Shown: one piece after another, positions 31,402-40,163 of the stretch
Layout of the letters: each line of letters starts with the position of its first letter
How positions within the stretch are numbered: the stretch's first letter is position 1
Assembly (NCBI RefSeq): GCF_003569765.1
Contig: NZ_QXMG01000010.1
Span: 1 to 64,000, forward strand
Origin: Caldimonas tepidiphila
Lineage (GTDB): Bacteria > Pseudomonadota > Gammaproteobacteria > Burkholderiales > Burkholderiaceae_C
Reading direction: 5' to 3'
Length of the DNA: 64,000 bases
Translations under genes and position numbers: made by a program
Notes under the pieces: model-generated
The model's input: the letters and a program-made list of their open reading frames with translations, nothing else
Told to the model about the DNA's origin: nothing
The model's database searches: none

Positions 31402-32765
31402 AGGAGGGGCTGCGGCGGGCGGCGCTGGCGCTGCTGCTCCTGCTCCTGCTCCTTGCGGCGGGGCTCGTCCCGGTCCACGGCCAGGCGGCGCCCGAGGCCT
31501 CCGCGCTGCCGGCCTCCGAGGCCGGCTCCAGCGCGGCGAGCGAGACCGCCAGCGTCACGCAGCAGGACCAGCGCCTCGTGCGCGAGCTGCTCGCGCGCCT
31601 GTCGCGCATCGAGGGCCTGCGCGGCGTGCGCGTGCAGGTCAACGCCGGTGTGGCGACGCTGCACGGCGAGGTGCCGACGGAGGAGGACCGCCAGCGCGCC
31701 GCGAAGCTGGCGCGGGACGTGAAGGGCATCGTCGAGGTGGACGACCAGCTGCGCCTGGACACCTCGCTCTCGGTGCGGCTGCGCCCGACGCTCGTGCGGG
31801 TGCGCTCGCTGGCCCAGCAGGCGGTGGGGGCGCTGCCGCTGTTCGTGCTGTCGGTGCTGCTGGTCTGGGGCATGGGATGGTTCGGGGGCTGGCTCGGCGA
31901 CCGCCAGGTGCTGCGGCGCCTGGTCGGCGGGCATCCCTTCCTCGTCGACCTGCTGCGCCAGACGGTGCGCGTGGCGGCCGTGCTGCTGGGGCTGGTGATC
32001 GCGCTCGAGCTGCTCGATGCCACCGCGCTGATCGGCGCGGTGATCGGCACCGCCGGCGTCGTCGGCCTCGCGCTGGGCTTCGCGCTGCGCGACGTGGTCG
32101 AGAACTACCTTGCCGGGCTGCTGCTGAGCCTGCGCCAGCCCTTCGCGCCCAACGACCACGTCGTGATCGACGGCCACGAGGGCCGGGTCGCCGCGCTCAC
32201 GACCCGCTCGACCACGCTCATCACGCTCGACGGCAACCACCTGCGGCTGCCGAACTCGGCGGTGTTCAAGGGCGTGATCCTGAACTACAGCCGCAACCCG
32301 CAGCGGCGCTTCACCTTCCGCATCGGCATCGGCGGCGGCGAGGATCTGCTGCGCGCGCGTCGCATCGGCGTCGACGCGCTGCGCCGGCTGCCGGGCGTGC
32401 TGGCCGATCCCGCGCCGCTGGCGCTGGTGATGGAGCTGGCCGAGTCGAGCGTGACGCTCGAGTTCAGCGCCTGGTTCGACCAGCGCGAGGCGGGCTTCTT
32501 CCAGCTGCGCAGCGAGGCGATCCGCGTCGTGAAGGGCGCGCTCGACGCCGGCGGCGTCGACCTGCCCGAGCCGACCTACCGGGTGCAGCTCTCGCGCGGC
32601 GTGGCGGGCAGCGCACGCCCCGCGCCGGGGCCGGCCCCGGACGGGGAGGGCGCGGAAGACCTCGACGCCCTGCCGGTCGAGCGCGCGGTGGAGCGGCAGG
32701 TGGCGCAGGAGCAGGCGCTGAGCGCCGGCAGCAACCTGCTCAAGTCGGACGCGCCGCGGGAGTGA
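31398..32765 (+). CDS. small-conductance mechanosensitive channel with N-terminal BON domain
   Basis: A 455-residue MscS-family channel that would open under membrane tension to release solutes. A leucine-rich signal or first helix (residues 8-26) is followed by a periplasmic BON domain (about 55-118; GVRVQVNAGVATLHGEVPTEEDR). Then come three helices (about 148-168, 186-206, 212-245). The pore helix and beta domain show GVVGLALGFALRDVVENYLAGLLL and RLPNSAVFKGVILNYSRNP. BON domains bind phospholipid or surfaces, so the fusion may link the channel to the outer envelope. The C-terminal 60 residues are variable. It is co-transcribed with the DUF421 gene. Confidence 0.9.
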   Translation: MKEGLRRAALALLLLLLLLAAGLVPVHGQAAPEASALPASEAGSSAASETASVTQQDQRLVRELLARLSRIEGLRGVRVQVNAGVATLHGEVPTEEDRQRAAKLARDVKGIVEVDDQLRLDTSLSVRLRPTLVRVRSLAQQAVGALPLFVLSVLLVWGMGWFGGWLGDRQVLRRLVGGHPFLVDLLRQTVRVAAVLLGLVIALELLDATALIGAVIGTAGVVGLALGFALRDVVENYLAGLLLSLRQPFAPNDHVVIDGHEGRVAALTTRSTTLITLDGNHLRLPNSAVFKGVILNYSRNPQRRFTFRIGIGGGEDLLRARRIGVDALRRLPGVLADPAPLALVMELAESSVTLEFSAWFDQREAGFFQLRSEAIRVVKGALDAGGVDLPEPTYRVQLSRGVAGSARPAPGPAPDGEGAEDLDALPVERAVERQVAQEQALSAGSNLLKSDAPRE

Positions 32766-32770
32766 GTCTC

Positions 32771-33246
32771 ATGCCCCGGGCGCCACGCGGATTCGGCCGC
32801 GGGTGCGCTCCGTGCCCTGGCCTGCTCCGTCGCGCAGGGCCAGGCCGCGAACGAGCACGCCGACCCGTCGCGGGCGCAGCAGACGCGACCCGAGCGGGCC
32901 GAGCTCGGCTGGGGCGCGGCCACGCAGAAGACCACGCGCGACCGGCTCGCGACCCGGCTGATCGGGACGAAGGTGCGCAACTGGCAGGGCGAGGATCTCG
33001 GCGAGATCCGCGAGCTCGTCATCGACGTGAACAACGGCCGGGTCCACTACGCGATGCTGTCCTTCGAGGGGGGCTGCTGAACCTGGGCGACAAGCTGTTC
33101 GCCTACCCCGTGACGCTGCTGCGCCAGGGCACCGGCGACGAGCTGATCCTCAACGTCCCTCGGGAGGCGCTGGAGCGCGCGCCGGGCTTCGAGCGCTCGC
33201 TCTGGCCCGGCTTCGAGGACAAGGCCGACCGCAGCGGCACCGACGG
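32771..33246 (+). pseudogene. broken PRC-barrel protein gene, frameshifted
   Basis: The first part, read in the frame of 32844-33080, gives the end of a signal peptide (LACSVAQGQAAN) and a PRC-barrel half (LIGTKVRNWQGEDLGEIREL) very like the intact gene at 36035. It then hits a TGA at 33078-33080. One added base in the G6 run at 33068-33073 would restore LGDKLFAYPVTLLRQG, which continues in another frame to about 33246. The likely ATG at 32771 is in a third relation to the first part, so at least two shifts are present. The second PRC domain and a proper stop are missing. It looks like a decayed partial duplicate; a sequencing error could explain only the G-run shift. Confidence 0.75.
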
Positions 33247-33325
33247 CATTCCCGGCGGCGCGCCGGCCGCCGGGCCGCCGGGTGCCAGTGAGCGCCACGG
33301 GGCGTGCCAGCGCGGCGCGACCCGT

Positions 33326-34390
33326 TCAGCCGGTCTGCGCGGCCCGGCCCCGCGCCTCGCCCGATTCCTGCCCCGACTGCAGCGTGTCCTCGATGTAGAG
33401 CTTGCGCACCAGCACCAGCGCGATGACCATCATCGGCGTCGCGAAGACCACGCCGACCGGGCCGAACAGGATGCCGAAGATCAGCGCCGAGAACAGCGTC
33501 AGCACCGGCGGCAGCGCGACCGCCCAGCGCTGCACGAAGGGCAGCAGCAGGTAGTCCTCGACCTGCTGCAGCGCGAAGAAGAGCAGCGCCACGTGCAGCG
33601 CCTTCTGCGGCCCCTCGATGAAGGCCATCAGCACCGACAGCAGCCCGGCCGTGATCGCGCCGAAGAAGGGGACGAAGGCCAGCAGCCCGGTGATCAGGCC
33701 GAGCGCGAGCGCGAGCGGGATTCCCAGCAGCCACAAGCCGATCGCGGTGCTGGTGCCGAGGAAGATCATCGACAGGCCCTGGCCGAGCAGCCAGCACGAC
33801 AGCGCGCGGCCGCTCGCGTCCAGCGCCTCCCCGGCGCGGTCGCGGTACGCCGGTGGCACCAGCCTGAGGACCCCCTTGCGGTAGGTGGGCGCGTCGGCGG
33901 CGAGGTAGACGCCCACGATCGCGATCAGCAGCGCGGTGCCGAGCGCGCCGAGCGTGGTGCCCGCCACCCGCGCGAGCCGGTTGCCGGTGAGGCCCGAGTC
34001 CATCGCGCCCTGCAGCACGTCGAGCAGCTGGCGCCCGAGCGCGTGGCTGGCGAGCCAGCTGGAGGCCGCGGCCCAGGCCTGCGGCAGCTGCTCGCGCAGC
34101 CGGGTGATCTGCTCCGCGAAGGCGCCGCCGACGAGCCAGCCGACCACCGCGAGGACGGCGAGCACCAGCAGCGCGGCGAGCACGGCCGAGACCTGCGGCG
34201 AGGCGCCCGTCCAGCGCTCCAGGCGCCGCGCGATGCCGCGCAGCATCGTCGCCATCACGATGCCGCCGAAGGCGAGCACCGCCACGCTGCTGAGCTGCCA
34301 CAGCAGCAGCAGCAGCAGCAGCACGACGACCGCGGTGGTCAGCAGCAGCAGCTGCAGGAAGCTCCAGGAGTCGTCGGTCGGTCGGGGCAT
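33326..34390 (-). CDS. AI-2E family transporter (PerM/TqsA-like)
   Basis: A 354-residue multi-helix membrane protein of the AI-2E exporter-like family. Two leucine-rich helices lie near the N-terminus (residues 12-50); a helix at about 68-88, a soluble segment rich in Ala and Leu, and five further helices follow. The conserved segment VPFFGAITAGLLSVLMAFIEGPQKAL lies near residue 245, and the family C-terminus has LFGPVGVVFATPMMVIALVLVRKLYIEDTL. Members export autoinducer-2 (TqsA) or act as Na+/H+ antiporters; the specific role here is unknown. The ATG at 34388-34390 gives MPRPTDDSWSF. The frame stays open to 35266 but is antisense to cls there. Confidence 0.9.
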   Translation of the reverse strand: MPRPTDDSWSFLQLLLLTTAVVVLLLLLLLWQLSSVAVLAFGGIVMATMLRGIARRLERWTGASPQVSAVLAALLVLAVLAVVGWLVGGAFAEQITRLREQLPQAWAAASSWLASHALGRQLLDVLQGAMDSGLTGNRLARVAGTTLGALGTALLIAIVGVYLAADAPTYRKGVLRLVPPAYRDRAGEALDASGRALSCWLLGQGLSMIFLGTSTAIGLWLLGIPLALALGLITGLLAFVPFFGAITAGLLSVLMAFIEGPQKALHVALLFFALQQVEDYLLLPFVQRWAVALPPVLTLFSALIFGILFGPVGVVFATPMMVIALVLVRKLYIEDTLQSGQESGEARGRAAQTG

Positions 34391-34548
34391 GGCGAAGGCG
34401 GCACGGGGCACATTCCGGCAAAGGCCCGCGAGCGGGTCCGCGCCTTCCCAGGCAAGCCGCGCACCTGCCGGCCGCGTCCGGGGGGGCGCTCCCCGGCGCG
34501 CCGAAGGCCGCCCGCCGCATGTGGGCGCCCTCGGGAGCGGCCTCGCGT

Positions 34549-35748
34549 TCAGAGCTGCGGGCGCAGCAGCGAGGCCAGGCGCTCCACCAGCTTCTTCGAC
34601 CAGGGGCGCCGCTGCCACTGGGAGAGCGTGATGCGGCGCGAGCGCTTCAGGTCGGCCTCGAACATCGCGGTCATCCGCGCGGCCAGCGCCTCGTCGTAGA
34701 CGTTCAGGTTGGCCTCGTCGTTGAGGCGGAAGGAGCGGTTGTCGAAGTTCGTGGAGCCTACCGACACGAGCAGCCCGTCGACGATCATCGCCTTGACGTG
34801 GTACATCGTCGGCTGGAACTCGTGGATCTCCACTTCCGCCTCCAGCAGCTCGCGCCACAGCGTGCGCGAGGCGCGACGCACGACCTTCATGTCGATGTGC
34901 CGTCCCGGCACGATGATGCGCACGCGCACGCCGCGCTTCCTCGCCTCGATCAGCGTGCGGCGCGCGAGTGCGTCCGGCACGAAGTAGGCGGCCGCGAGGT
35001 CGATGCTGCGGCTCGCCGCGGTGATCGACAGCAGGTACATCAGGTGCATGCTCTCGCTGCCGCCGGAGGGCGAGCTGCTGAACATCTGCGCCGGCATGTC
35101 GCCCTGCGCGCGCAGCTGCGGGAAGTAGTCCGGCCCGTGCAGCACGACGCCGGTGGCCTTGAGCCAGTTGTCGAGGAACACCGCCTGCATCTGCGCCACG
35201 ACCGGGCCCTCGACCCGGTAGTGCGTGTCGCGCCAGTGCCCGGGATCCTGCGCCCGGCCCTGCCACTCGTCGGCGATGCCGACGCCGCCGGTGAAGCCGA
35301 CGCGGCCGTCCACCACCAGCACCTTGCGGTGCGTGCGGTTGTTGATCCGCGAGAGATTCCAGCCGCGAGGCTCGTGGAAGCGCTTGACCTCGACTCCGGC
35401 CGACTTCATGCGCTCGACCAGGGACTCGTCCATCGGCAGGCTGCCGAACCAGTCGAGCAGCACGTGCACCCGCACCCCTGCGCGGGAGCGCTCGCTCAGC
35501 GCCTCGGCGAAGACGTGGCTGATCTCGCCGGACCAGTAGATGAAGGTCTCGAAATTGATGCTGCGCTGCGCCTCCCGGATCGCCGCGAGCATGGCCGGGA
35601 AGATCTCGTCGCCGTTGTGCAGTTCCGCGACGCGGTTGCCATCGACGATGGCCGGTCCGAGCATCACCCCCATCGAGCGGCAGAAATCCGGGTCGCGCAC
35701 CCCGTAGAGGCGCTCGATCCGGTGTTCGATCCTGCGGTCGTCGTGCAT
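34549..35748 (-). CDS. cls: cardiolipin synthase / phospholipase D-like protein (ClsB type)
   Basis: A 399-residue phospholipase D superfamily protein with two HKD motifs: THRKVLVVDGRVGFTGG near residue 164 and YHVKAMIVDGLLVSVGSTNFDNRS near residue 338. It lacks the two N-terminal membrane helices of ClsA and is close in size to ClsB (about 410). It would join two phosphatidyl groups into cardiolipin at the membrane surface. The ATG at 35746-35748 is chosen; the frame is open to 35880 but that stretch is rich in Arg, Pro and Cys and not conserved. It sits between two genes for envelope proteins in the accessory block. Confidence 0.88.
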   Translation of the reverse strand: MHDDRRIEHRIERLYGVRDPDFCRSMGVMLGPAIVDGNRVAELHNGDEIFPAMLAAIREAQRSINFETFIYWSGEISHVFAEALSERSRAGVRVHVLLDWFGSLPMDESLVERMKSAGVEVKRFHEPRGWNLSRINNRTHRKVLVVDGRVGFTGGVGIADEWQGRAQDPGHWRDTHYRVEGPVVAQMQAVFLDNWLKATGVVLHGPDYFPQLRAQGDMPAQMFSSSPSGGSESMHLMYLLSITAASRSIDLAAAYFVPDALARRTLIEARKRGVRVRIIVPGRHIDMKVVRRASRTLWRELLEAEVEIHEFQPTMYHVKAMIVDGLLVSVGSTNFDNRSFRLNDEANLNVYDEALAARMTAMFEADLKRSRRITLSQWQRRPWSKKLVERLASLLRPQL

Positions 35749-36034
35749 CAGTCCCAGCGGTTCATGGCAAGCCGCTCCCGGCGGGCGAGGCGCAGCGCAC
35801 CGTGGCGCCGCCTTCCTGCCCGCTACTTTCTCATGCCCTGCCGTGGTGCGGCAGGGAGGCCCGTCCCCGGCCCGGCACAAGGCCGCAGGCGGGGGACAGG
35901 GCAGGCCCCTTCATCCCCAGGGGAGGCCGCTCGTCGGTGCGGGGGCCGCAGGGGGCCCGACAGGCGTCTCGCTTGCCGGAGAGGGAGGCGGGCCCCGCCC
36001 GTGCCAGATCCTCTTTTCCAAAAGGAGAACTGCC

Positions 36035-36997
36035 ATGTATCGATTCCATGATTTCGGAGTGCCCGCCGCAAGGCGCAGCGCGATGTTCCTGAGCATCCCG
36101 GTGCTGGCCGCGGCGCTCGCCCTGTCCGTCCCTGCGGCTTGGGCCCAGAACGATGCCGGGACCCGGGCGCCGAACACGGCCGCCCCCGGCACCACCGGCC
36201 TGGGCACCGACCCCGGGAACACCTTCGATGCCGCCCGCACCACCGCGCCGGAAACCCGGGCCTCGCACGACATGCGCGTCAGCCAGCTGATCGGCAAGGA
36301 GGTGCGCAACCCGCAGGGAGAGAGCCTCGGCCAGATCCAGGACCTCGTCATCGACGTCGGCAACCAGCGCGTGCACTATGCCGTGCTGGCCTTCGGCGGC
36401 TTTCTCGGCATGAACGAGAAGCTGTTCGCCTACCCGGTGCGCCTGTTCCGGCAGGGGGCCGACCGCGAGCAGCTGGTGCTGAACGTGAACCGCGAACAGT
36501 TGCGCGAGTGGCCCGGTTTCGAGCGCAACCGGTGGCCGAACTGGAACGACGAGGCCTACCGCAACGAGGTGGAACGCTTCCACGGCCGAGGCGCCTCCGC
36601 GGCCGTGACGGTGCAGGCGCGGCAGAACATGCGGCTGGTGCGCGCCAGCGAACTGCTCGATCGCGACATCAACGACCTGCGCGGCAATGACGCGGGGGCG
36701 GTCGAGGACCTCGTCGTCAACCTCGGGGACGGCACCCTTCGGTACATGGTGATGGAGTTCGACCGGGCCTGGAACCCGGACGACAAGCTGCTCGCCCTGC
36801 CGATGACCGCCTTCGACGTCCCGACGCGACAGGACGTCGACCTGCGCCTGCGCGTCGAGCGCGAACGGCTGCGGAACGCACCGGGCTTCGCTGCCAATCG
36901 CTGGCCCGATCTGAACAGCCCGGAATGGCAGCGCAGGAACGATCGCTGGATCGGCAACCTCGGCGAGCGGGGAGCGTCCCGCGATGCGTCCTATTGA
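36035..36997 (+). CDS. exported protein with two PRC-barrel domains
   Basis: A 320-residue periplasmic protein. A signal peptide runs to about residue 36 (VLAAALALSVPAAWAQN). A disordered Thr/Pro/Gly-rich stretch follows. PRC-barrel 1 is at about residues 84-160 (LIGKEVRNPQGESLGQIQDL, KLFAYPVRLFRQG) and PRC-barrel 2 at about 203-290 (ASELLDRDINDLRGNDAGAVEDL, VMEFDRAWNPDDKLLALPM). Each ends in a similar PGFxxNRWP motif, showing internal duplication. PRC barrels bind partner proteins or RNA; exported ones are common in stress loci of this order. An AAAGGAGAA ribosome site precedes the ATG. It is the intact relative of the pseudogene at 32771. Confidence 0.88.
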   Translation: MYRFHDFGVPAARRSAMFLSIPVLAAALALSVPAAWAQNDAGTRAPNTAAPGTTGLGTDPGNTFDAARTTAPETRASHDMRVSQLIGKEVRNPQGESLGQIQDLVIDVGNQRVHYAVLAFGGFLGMNEKLFAYPVRLFRQGADREQLVLNVNREQLREWPGFERNRWPNWNDEAYRNEVERFHGRGASAAVTVQARQNMRLVRASELLDRDINDLRGNDAGAVEDLVVNLGDGTLRYMVMEFDRAWNPDDKLLALPMTAFDVPTRQDVDLRLRVERERLRNAPGFAANRWPDLNSPEWQRRNDRWIGNLGERGASRDASY

Positions 36998-37116
36998 CGC
37001 AGGCCGCAGCGGGGCAGTTCGAGCCGGGCCTGCCTCGTCCGCGCCCTCGGCGCTCGGGGCGCGCTTGCCTCGCCGGGCGCCCGCTGCGGAACGCGACGGT
37101 CCTGCCTTTCGTGCCC

Positions 37117-37605
37117 TTAGCGGGTGCTGTTCGGACCCGTGCCGGCCCACATCCGCTCGCGGTAGCTCATCGTCAGGTCCTCGTCGCTGCCCTGCGGACG
37201 CGCCGTCACGGTGATGTCGAACACCTGGCGCGGCAGGATCGTGTAGGTGCCGGTGTAGGCGACGCGGCCCTGGGCGCGGGTCTCGCGCATCGGCACCTCC
37301 TCGATGGCGCCGGCGAGGCTGGTGACGCGGGCCTGGACGCGGGCCGGGACGGTGCGGCTCGCGCCCTGCTCGTCCTTCAGCACCACCACGTTGAGCACCG
37401 CGCGGCCAGGAGCCGGCTCGATGCCGTGCTCGCGCGCGGTCTCGGCGGCCAGGGCCTCGCTGTTCACGCTCGAACTCTGCAGCGTGTAGGCGCCGAAGCG
37501 CTGCGTGTGCGCCTGCGACCACGCGGGCCCGGCCAGGGACAGCGAGAGCAGCAGCGCGGCCAGGGGCCGGGCGGCGGGCGTCAGTGCGGGGATGCTCAGG
37601 CTCAT
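37117..37605 (-). CDS. exported DUF4426-like protein
   Basis: A 162-residue protein with a signal peptide (AARPLAALLLSLSLAGPAWSQ, cleavage near residue 31). The mature domain RFGAYTLQSSSVNSEALAAETAREHGI, followed by RAVLNVVVLKDEQG and MRETRAQGRVAYTGTYTI, matches the DUF4426 pattern. The function of the family is unknown. The start ATG 37603-37605 has AAGGAGGT about 7 bases before it. Lies downstream of the DUF6152 gene on the same strand, 52 bases apart. Confidence 0.8.
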   Translation of the reverse strand: MSLSIPALTPAARPLAALLLSLSLAGPAWSQAHTQRFGAYTLQSSSVNSEALAAETAREHGIEPAPGRAVLNVVVLKDEQGASRTVPARVQARVTSLAGAIEEVPMRETRAQGRVAYTGTYTILPRQVFDITVTARPQGSDEDLTMSYRERMWAGTGPNSTR

Positions 37606-37657
37606 GGGACCTCCTTGCAAGCGGGGACAGGACAAGGGCGGCGGCAATGCTCGCGCC

Positions 37658-38125
37658 TCATGCCGGGTCGGAGCGCAGCGGATAGGCCTTGCCGCCGATG
37701 AAGAGGATCTCCGCGCGCAGCGTCGGCGTCTCGCGCACGGGCGGGCCGGCATGGCCGATCACGCCGATGCGATCCTTGATCTTCGGCCGCGGCACGTCCC
37801 AGACGCTGAGGCGGGCCAGCGAGGCGAGCTCGACCCGCCAGATCCGGCTGCTCTGCGTCGGCAGCGCGGCCTTGGCGAGCAGCGCGGCGGTGTCGACCTG
37901 CTCCTTCTGGCGCGGCACGAGGCGCTGGCGCAGGTCGGCGGGCACGCGGGCGCCCGGGTCGGGGGCCAGTTCCAGGTAGGCGTGCGGGTCGGACCACAGC
38001 AGCGTGGCCACCTCGCCCTCGAGATAGAGGGGGCGCGTGGTGTCGTAGGCCTCCCAGCCGTGCTCTGCCCAGGCTCGGGACGAGCAGAGCGCGGCGACTG
38101 CGGCAAGGACGGATCGGCGATGCAT
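37658..38125 (-). CDS. exported DUF6152 family protein
   Basis: A 155-residue protein with a short signal peptide (MHRRSVLAAVAALCSSRAWAE). The mature part has the family pattern HGWEAYDTTRPLYLEGEV, SDPHAYLELAPDPGA and, later, VWDVPRPKIKDRIGVIGHAGPPVR, ending in ILFIGGKAYPLRSDPA. DUF6152 proteins are small periplasmic proteins of unknown role, often near copper or stress genes. The ATG at 38123-38125 is the first giving a signal peptide. Confidence 0.8.
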   Translation of the reverse strand: MHRRSVLAAVAALCSSRAWAEHGWEAYDTTRPLYLEGEVATLLWSDPHAYLELAPDPGARVPADLRQRLVPRQKEQVDTAALLAKAALPTQSSRIWRVELASLARLSVWDVPRPKIKDRIGVIGHAGPPVRETPTLRAEILFIGGKAYPLRSDPA

Positions 38126-38298
38126 GGCAACTCCCGGGAAGGGCCGGATGGCGGGTGTCGTGGCGGGATGGCGAGCGCCGCACCGGGCGGGGACGCCGCG
38201 CCGCGTTCGTCCGGGATGCGGCAAGGCGTGTTCCCATACCCGGTCCGGGAGGCGGCGACACGCGCCGCAACGCTTCCCGCCCGGGCGCGCCGGCGCGC

Positions 38299-38844
38299 TC
38301 AATGCGTGGTGCCCGCTTCTCCTGTCCGGCGCGGCGCCGTATCGCTGCTGCCCAGGCTCGGGCGGTCGTCGCCCAGCATCGCGGAAATGCTGCTCGGCTC
38401 GTCATGCCGTTCCAGCCGGTCGTCGATGTGCCGCACCCCCGGCATGGCCAGCACCGTGGACAGCAGCGCGTCGATTTCCTGCGAGAGGACCTGGCCCCGC
38501 AGGCTCACGCTGTCCTGGTTGACCACCACCTCGATCGCCTCCGGGCGGCTGACCAGGCGGGGGAGTTCCGCGCGGATGCGCTCGCGCAGCTGCCGCTCGG
38601 GAGTCGGCTGCGAAGCGTCCGCGAGCGGCGCGGGGTCCCTCGCGGCCCCGCGCATGCCCTCGACCCGGTCGTCGTCCTCCGCCATCCAGCCCTGCCGGGG
38701 GGCGTCGTCGCGGGGATTCGGTGACATCGAGCCGAACTTGTCGCGCACCAGCGCCCGGCGCTGGCGACCCATGCGGGGATCGAGGTAGTAGAGGGCGGCC
38801 GCGCCGAGGGCGGAGAGGACCAGGGGCTTGAAGACGTTTCTCAT
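38299..38844 (-). CDS. BON domain protein with N-terminal membrane anchor
   Basis: A 181-residue protein. Near the N-terminus is a short hydrophobic segment, LVLSALGAAALYYLDPRMGRQRRAL, the signature of small envelope proteins that carry a glycine-rich helix and a DPxxGxRRR motif. The BON domain is at about residues 85-145 (LRERIRAELPRLVSRPEAIEVVV, VSLRGQVLSQEIDALLSTVLAMPGV). The C-terminus is polar. BON proteins help keep the outer envelope stable under osmotic stress. It follows the small acidic gene on the same strand, 39 bases apart, so it is probably in one transcript with it. Confidence 0.88.
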   Translation of the reverse strand: MRNVFKPLVLSALGAAALYYLDPRMGRQRRALVRDKFGSMSPNPRDDAPRQGWMAEDDDRVEGMRGAARDPAPLADASQPTPERQLRERIRAELPRLVSRPEAIEVVVNQDSVSLRGQVLSQEIDALLSTVLAMPGVRHIDDRLERHDEPSSISAMLGDDRPSLGSSDTAPRRTGEAGTTH

Positions 38845-38883
38845 GCAGCTTTCCTTCGGGGTGGAGGTCGAGTCGATGCGTCG

Positions 38884-39135
38884 TCAGCGGGGACCGAGCC
38901 GCCCGCCCGAACGCTCCCGGGCCGCTTCGCTCGCCTCCTCGGAGGCCGGCCCGCCGCCCGCGTCGCTGCCGCCGGTGCCGTCGCCCGGCCCCACCCGGCC
39001 GCTGCCGGTAGGCGCTCCCTCGGGCGGGCGGGACGAGCCGGGAGCGGGGCTCGCCGGGGCCTTCGGCGCGAAGTCGTCGGAGGGGCCCGAGGACTGCTCG
39101 GCCCGGCTCAAGGGATCCTGGTCTGCTGGCTTCAT
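38884..39135 (-). CDS. small Pro/Gly/Ser-rich protein of unknown function
   Basis: An 83-residue low-complexity protein, MKPADQDPLSRAEQSS followed by a proline- and glycine-rich middle and EEASEAARERSGGR near the end. No domain recognised; it is predicted to be disordered. It is supported mainly by a good ribosome site (AGGAGAG, 5-11 bases before ATG 39133-39135) and by its place just upstream of the BON gene. Could be spurious. Confidence 0.5.
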   Translation of the reverse strand: MKPADQDPLSRAEQSSGPSDDFAPKAPASPAPGSSRPPEGAPTGSGRVGPGDGTGGSDAGGGPASEEASEAARERSGGRLGPR

Positions 39136-39388
39136 GCTGCTCTCCTGTACTCGATGGAAGGCGGGGCTCTGGAAATGCATGCCGGGCAAGTTCGATGCCG
39201 GCACCCGCGGCAGCGGGAACGCGACCCGGCGCCTCGTCGGACGCCAACACGCGCGATCCCTCCAGGACACCGCCTTGCCGGCCTACAGGAATGGCGGTTG
39301 CCGGCCCTTCATGCAGGGACGGGAGGGAGTGATTCCGCGGCCGGCCCGCGCCGGTCCCGACCATCAACCTCACTGAGGAGCTCATCCC

Positions 39389-40081
39389 ATGAAGCATCTC
39401 TCCATTGCGCTCGGAGCCGCGGCGCTGTTCGCCGCCTCGCTGCCCGCATCCGCCCAGCAGGCCCGGGACGCGGCCGGCGCCATGCAGGGCAGCACCCGCG
39501 ACGCGGCCGCCGGCCCCGTCGTCTGGGTGAACACCAATGTCGTCAGCGGCACGATCACCGAGATCCACCGGGGGCAGCGCATGTTCACCGCCCGCACCGA
39601 CGACGGCCGGATGCTGACGATGGCCGTCGGCCGAGACGTGAACAACTTCGACACGCTGAAGCAGGGCGACCAGGTGTCGATCCGCTACACCGAGGCCGAG
39701 GCGATCGCGCTGGCCAAGCGCACCAGCGAGCGGCAGCAGATCGGCGAGATCCGCAGCACGGTGGAGTCCTTCGCATCGGCGCAGGCCCCGGCCGGGTCGG
39801 CGAGGCCCGGGATGAGCGCCGCCGAACGCACCACGATGGTCGCCAACGTCTTCGACATCGACCGCAGCAACGGCATCCTCACGCTGCGCGGCACCAGCGG
39901 CGAGCCGGTGGACATCCGCGTCGATCCGAAGGCGCTGCAGCAGATCAGCAAGAACGACCAGGTCGTGATCAGCTACCTCCAGTCGACCGCGGTCGCGATC
40001 GAGCCGAACCCCGGCGCCCGCGTCTCCGGCGGGCCTTCGAACAGCGGCGGCCGGGCCGGCTCCCGCGACGCGAACCGCTGA
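39389..40081 (+). CDS. exported protein of unknown function with two similar beta domains
   Basis: A 230-residue protein with a clear signal peptide (MKHLSIALGAAALFAASLPASAQQ). Two stretches look related: VVSGTITEIHRGQRMFTARTDDG near residue 51 followed by GDQVSIRYTEA, and VANVFDIDRSNGILTLRGTSG near residue 150 followed by NDQVVISYLQS. Each resembles a small beta-barrel in which a 'connecting' value is set and read out; I cannot name a family. A GAGGAGCT site lies before the ATG. It lies in the stress block just before the cation exporter. Confidence 0.75.
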   Translation: MKHLSIALGAAALFAASLPASAQQARDAAGAMQGSTRDAAAGPVVWVNTNVVSGTITEIHRGQRMFTARTDDGRMLTMAVGRDVNNFDTLKQGDQVSIRYTEAEAIALAKRTSERQQIGEIRSTVESFASAQAPAGSARPGMSAAERTTMVANVFDIDRSNGILTLRGTSGEPVDIRVDPKALQQISKNDQVVISYLQSTAVAIEPNPGARVSGGPSNSGGRAGSRDANR

Positions 40082-40163
40082 CGGCCGCTCCCGTCCCGCC
40101 GCGGCGCTTCGCCGCGGGGGCACAGCCCTTGCCCCGCTCGCGAGGGACACCGCGCGAAGGCCC

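Noticed and set aside
34300-34322. CAG triplet repeat
   Set aside because: It encodes the leucine run of a membrane helix in the AI-2E transporter; common at this GC content.
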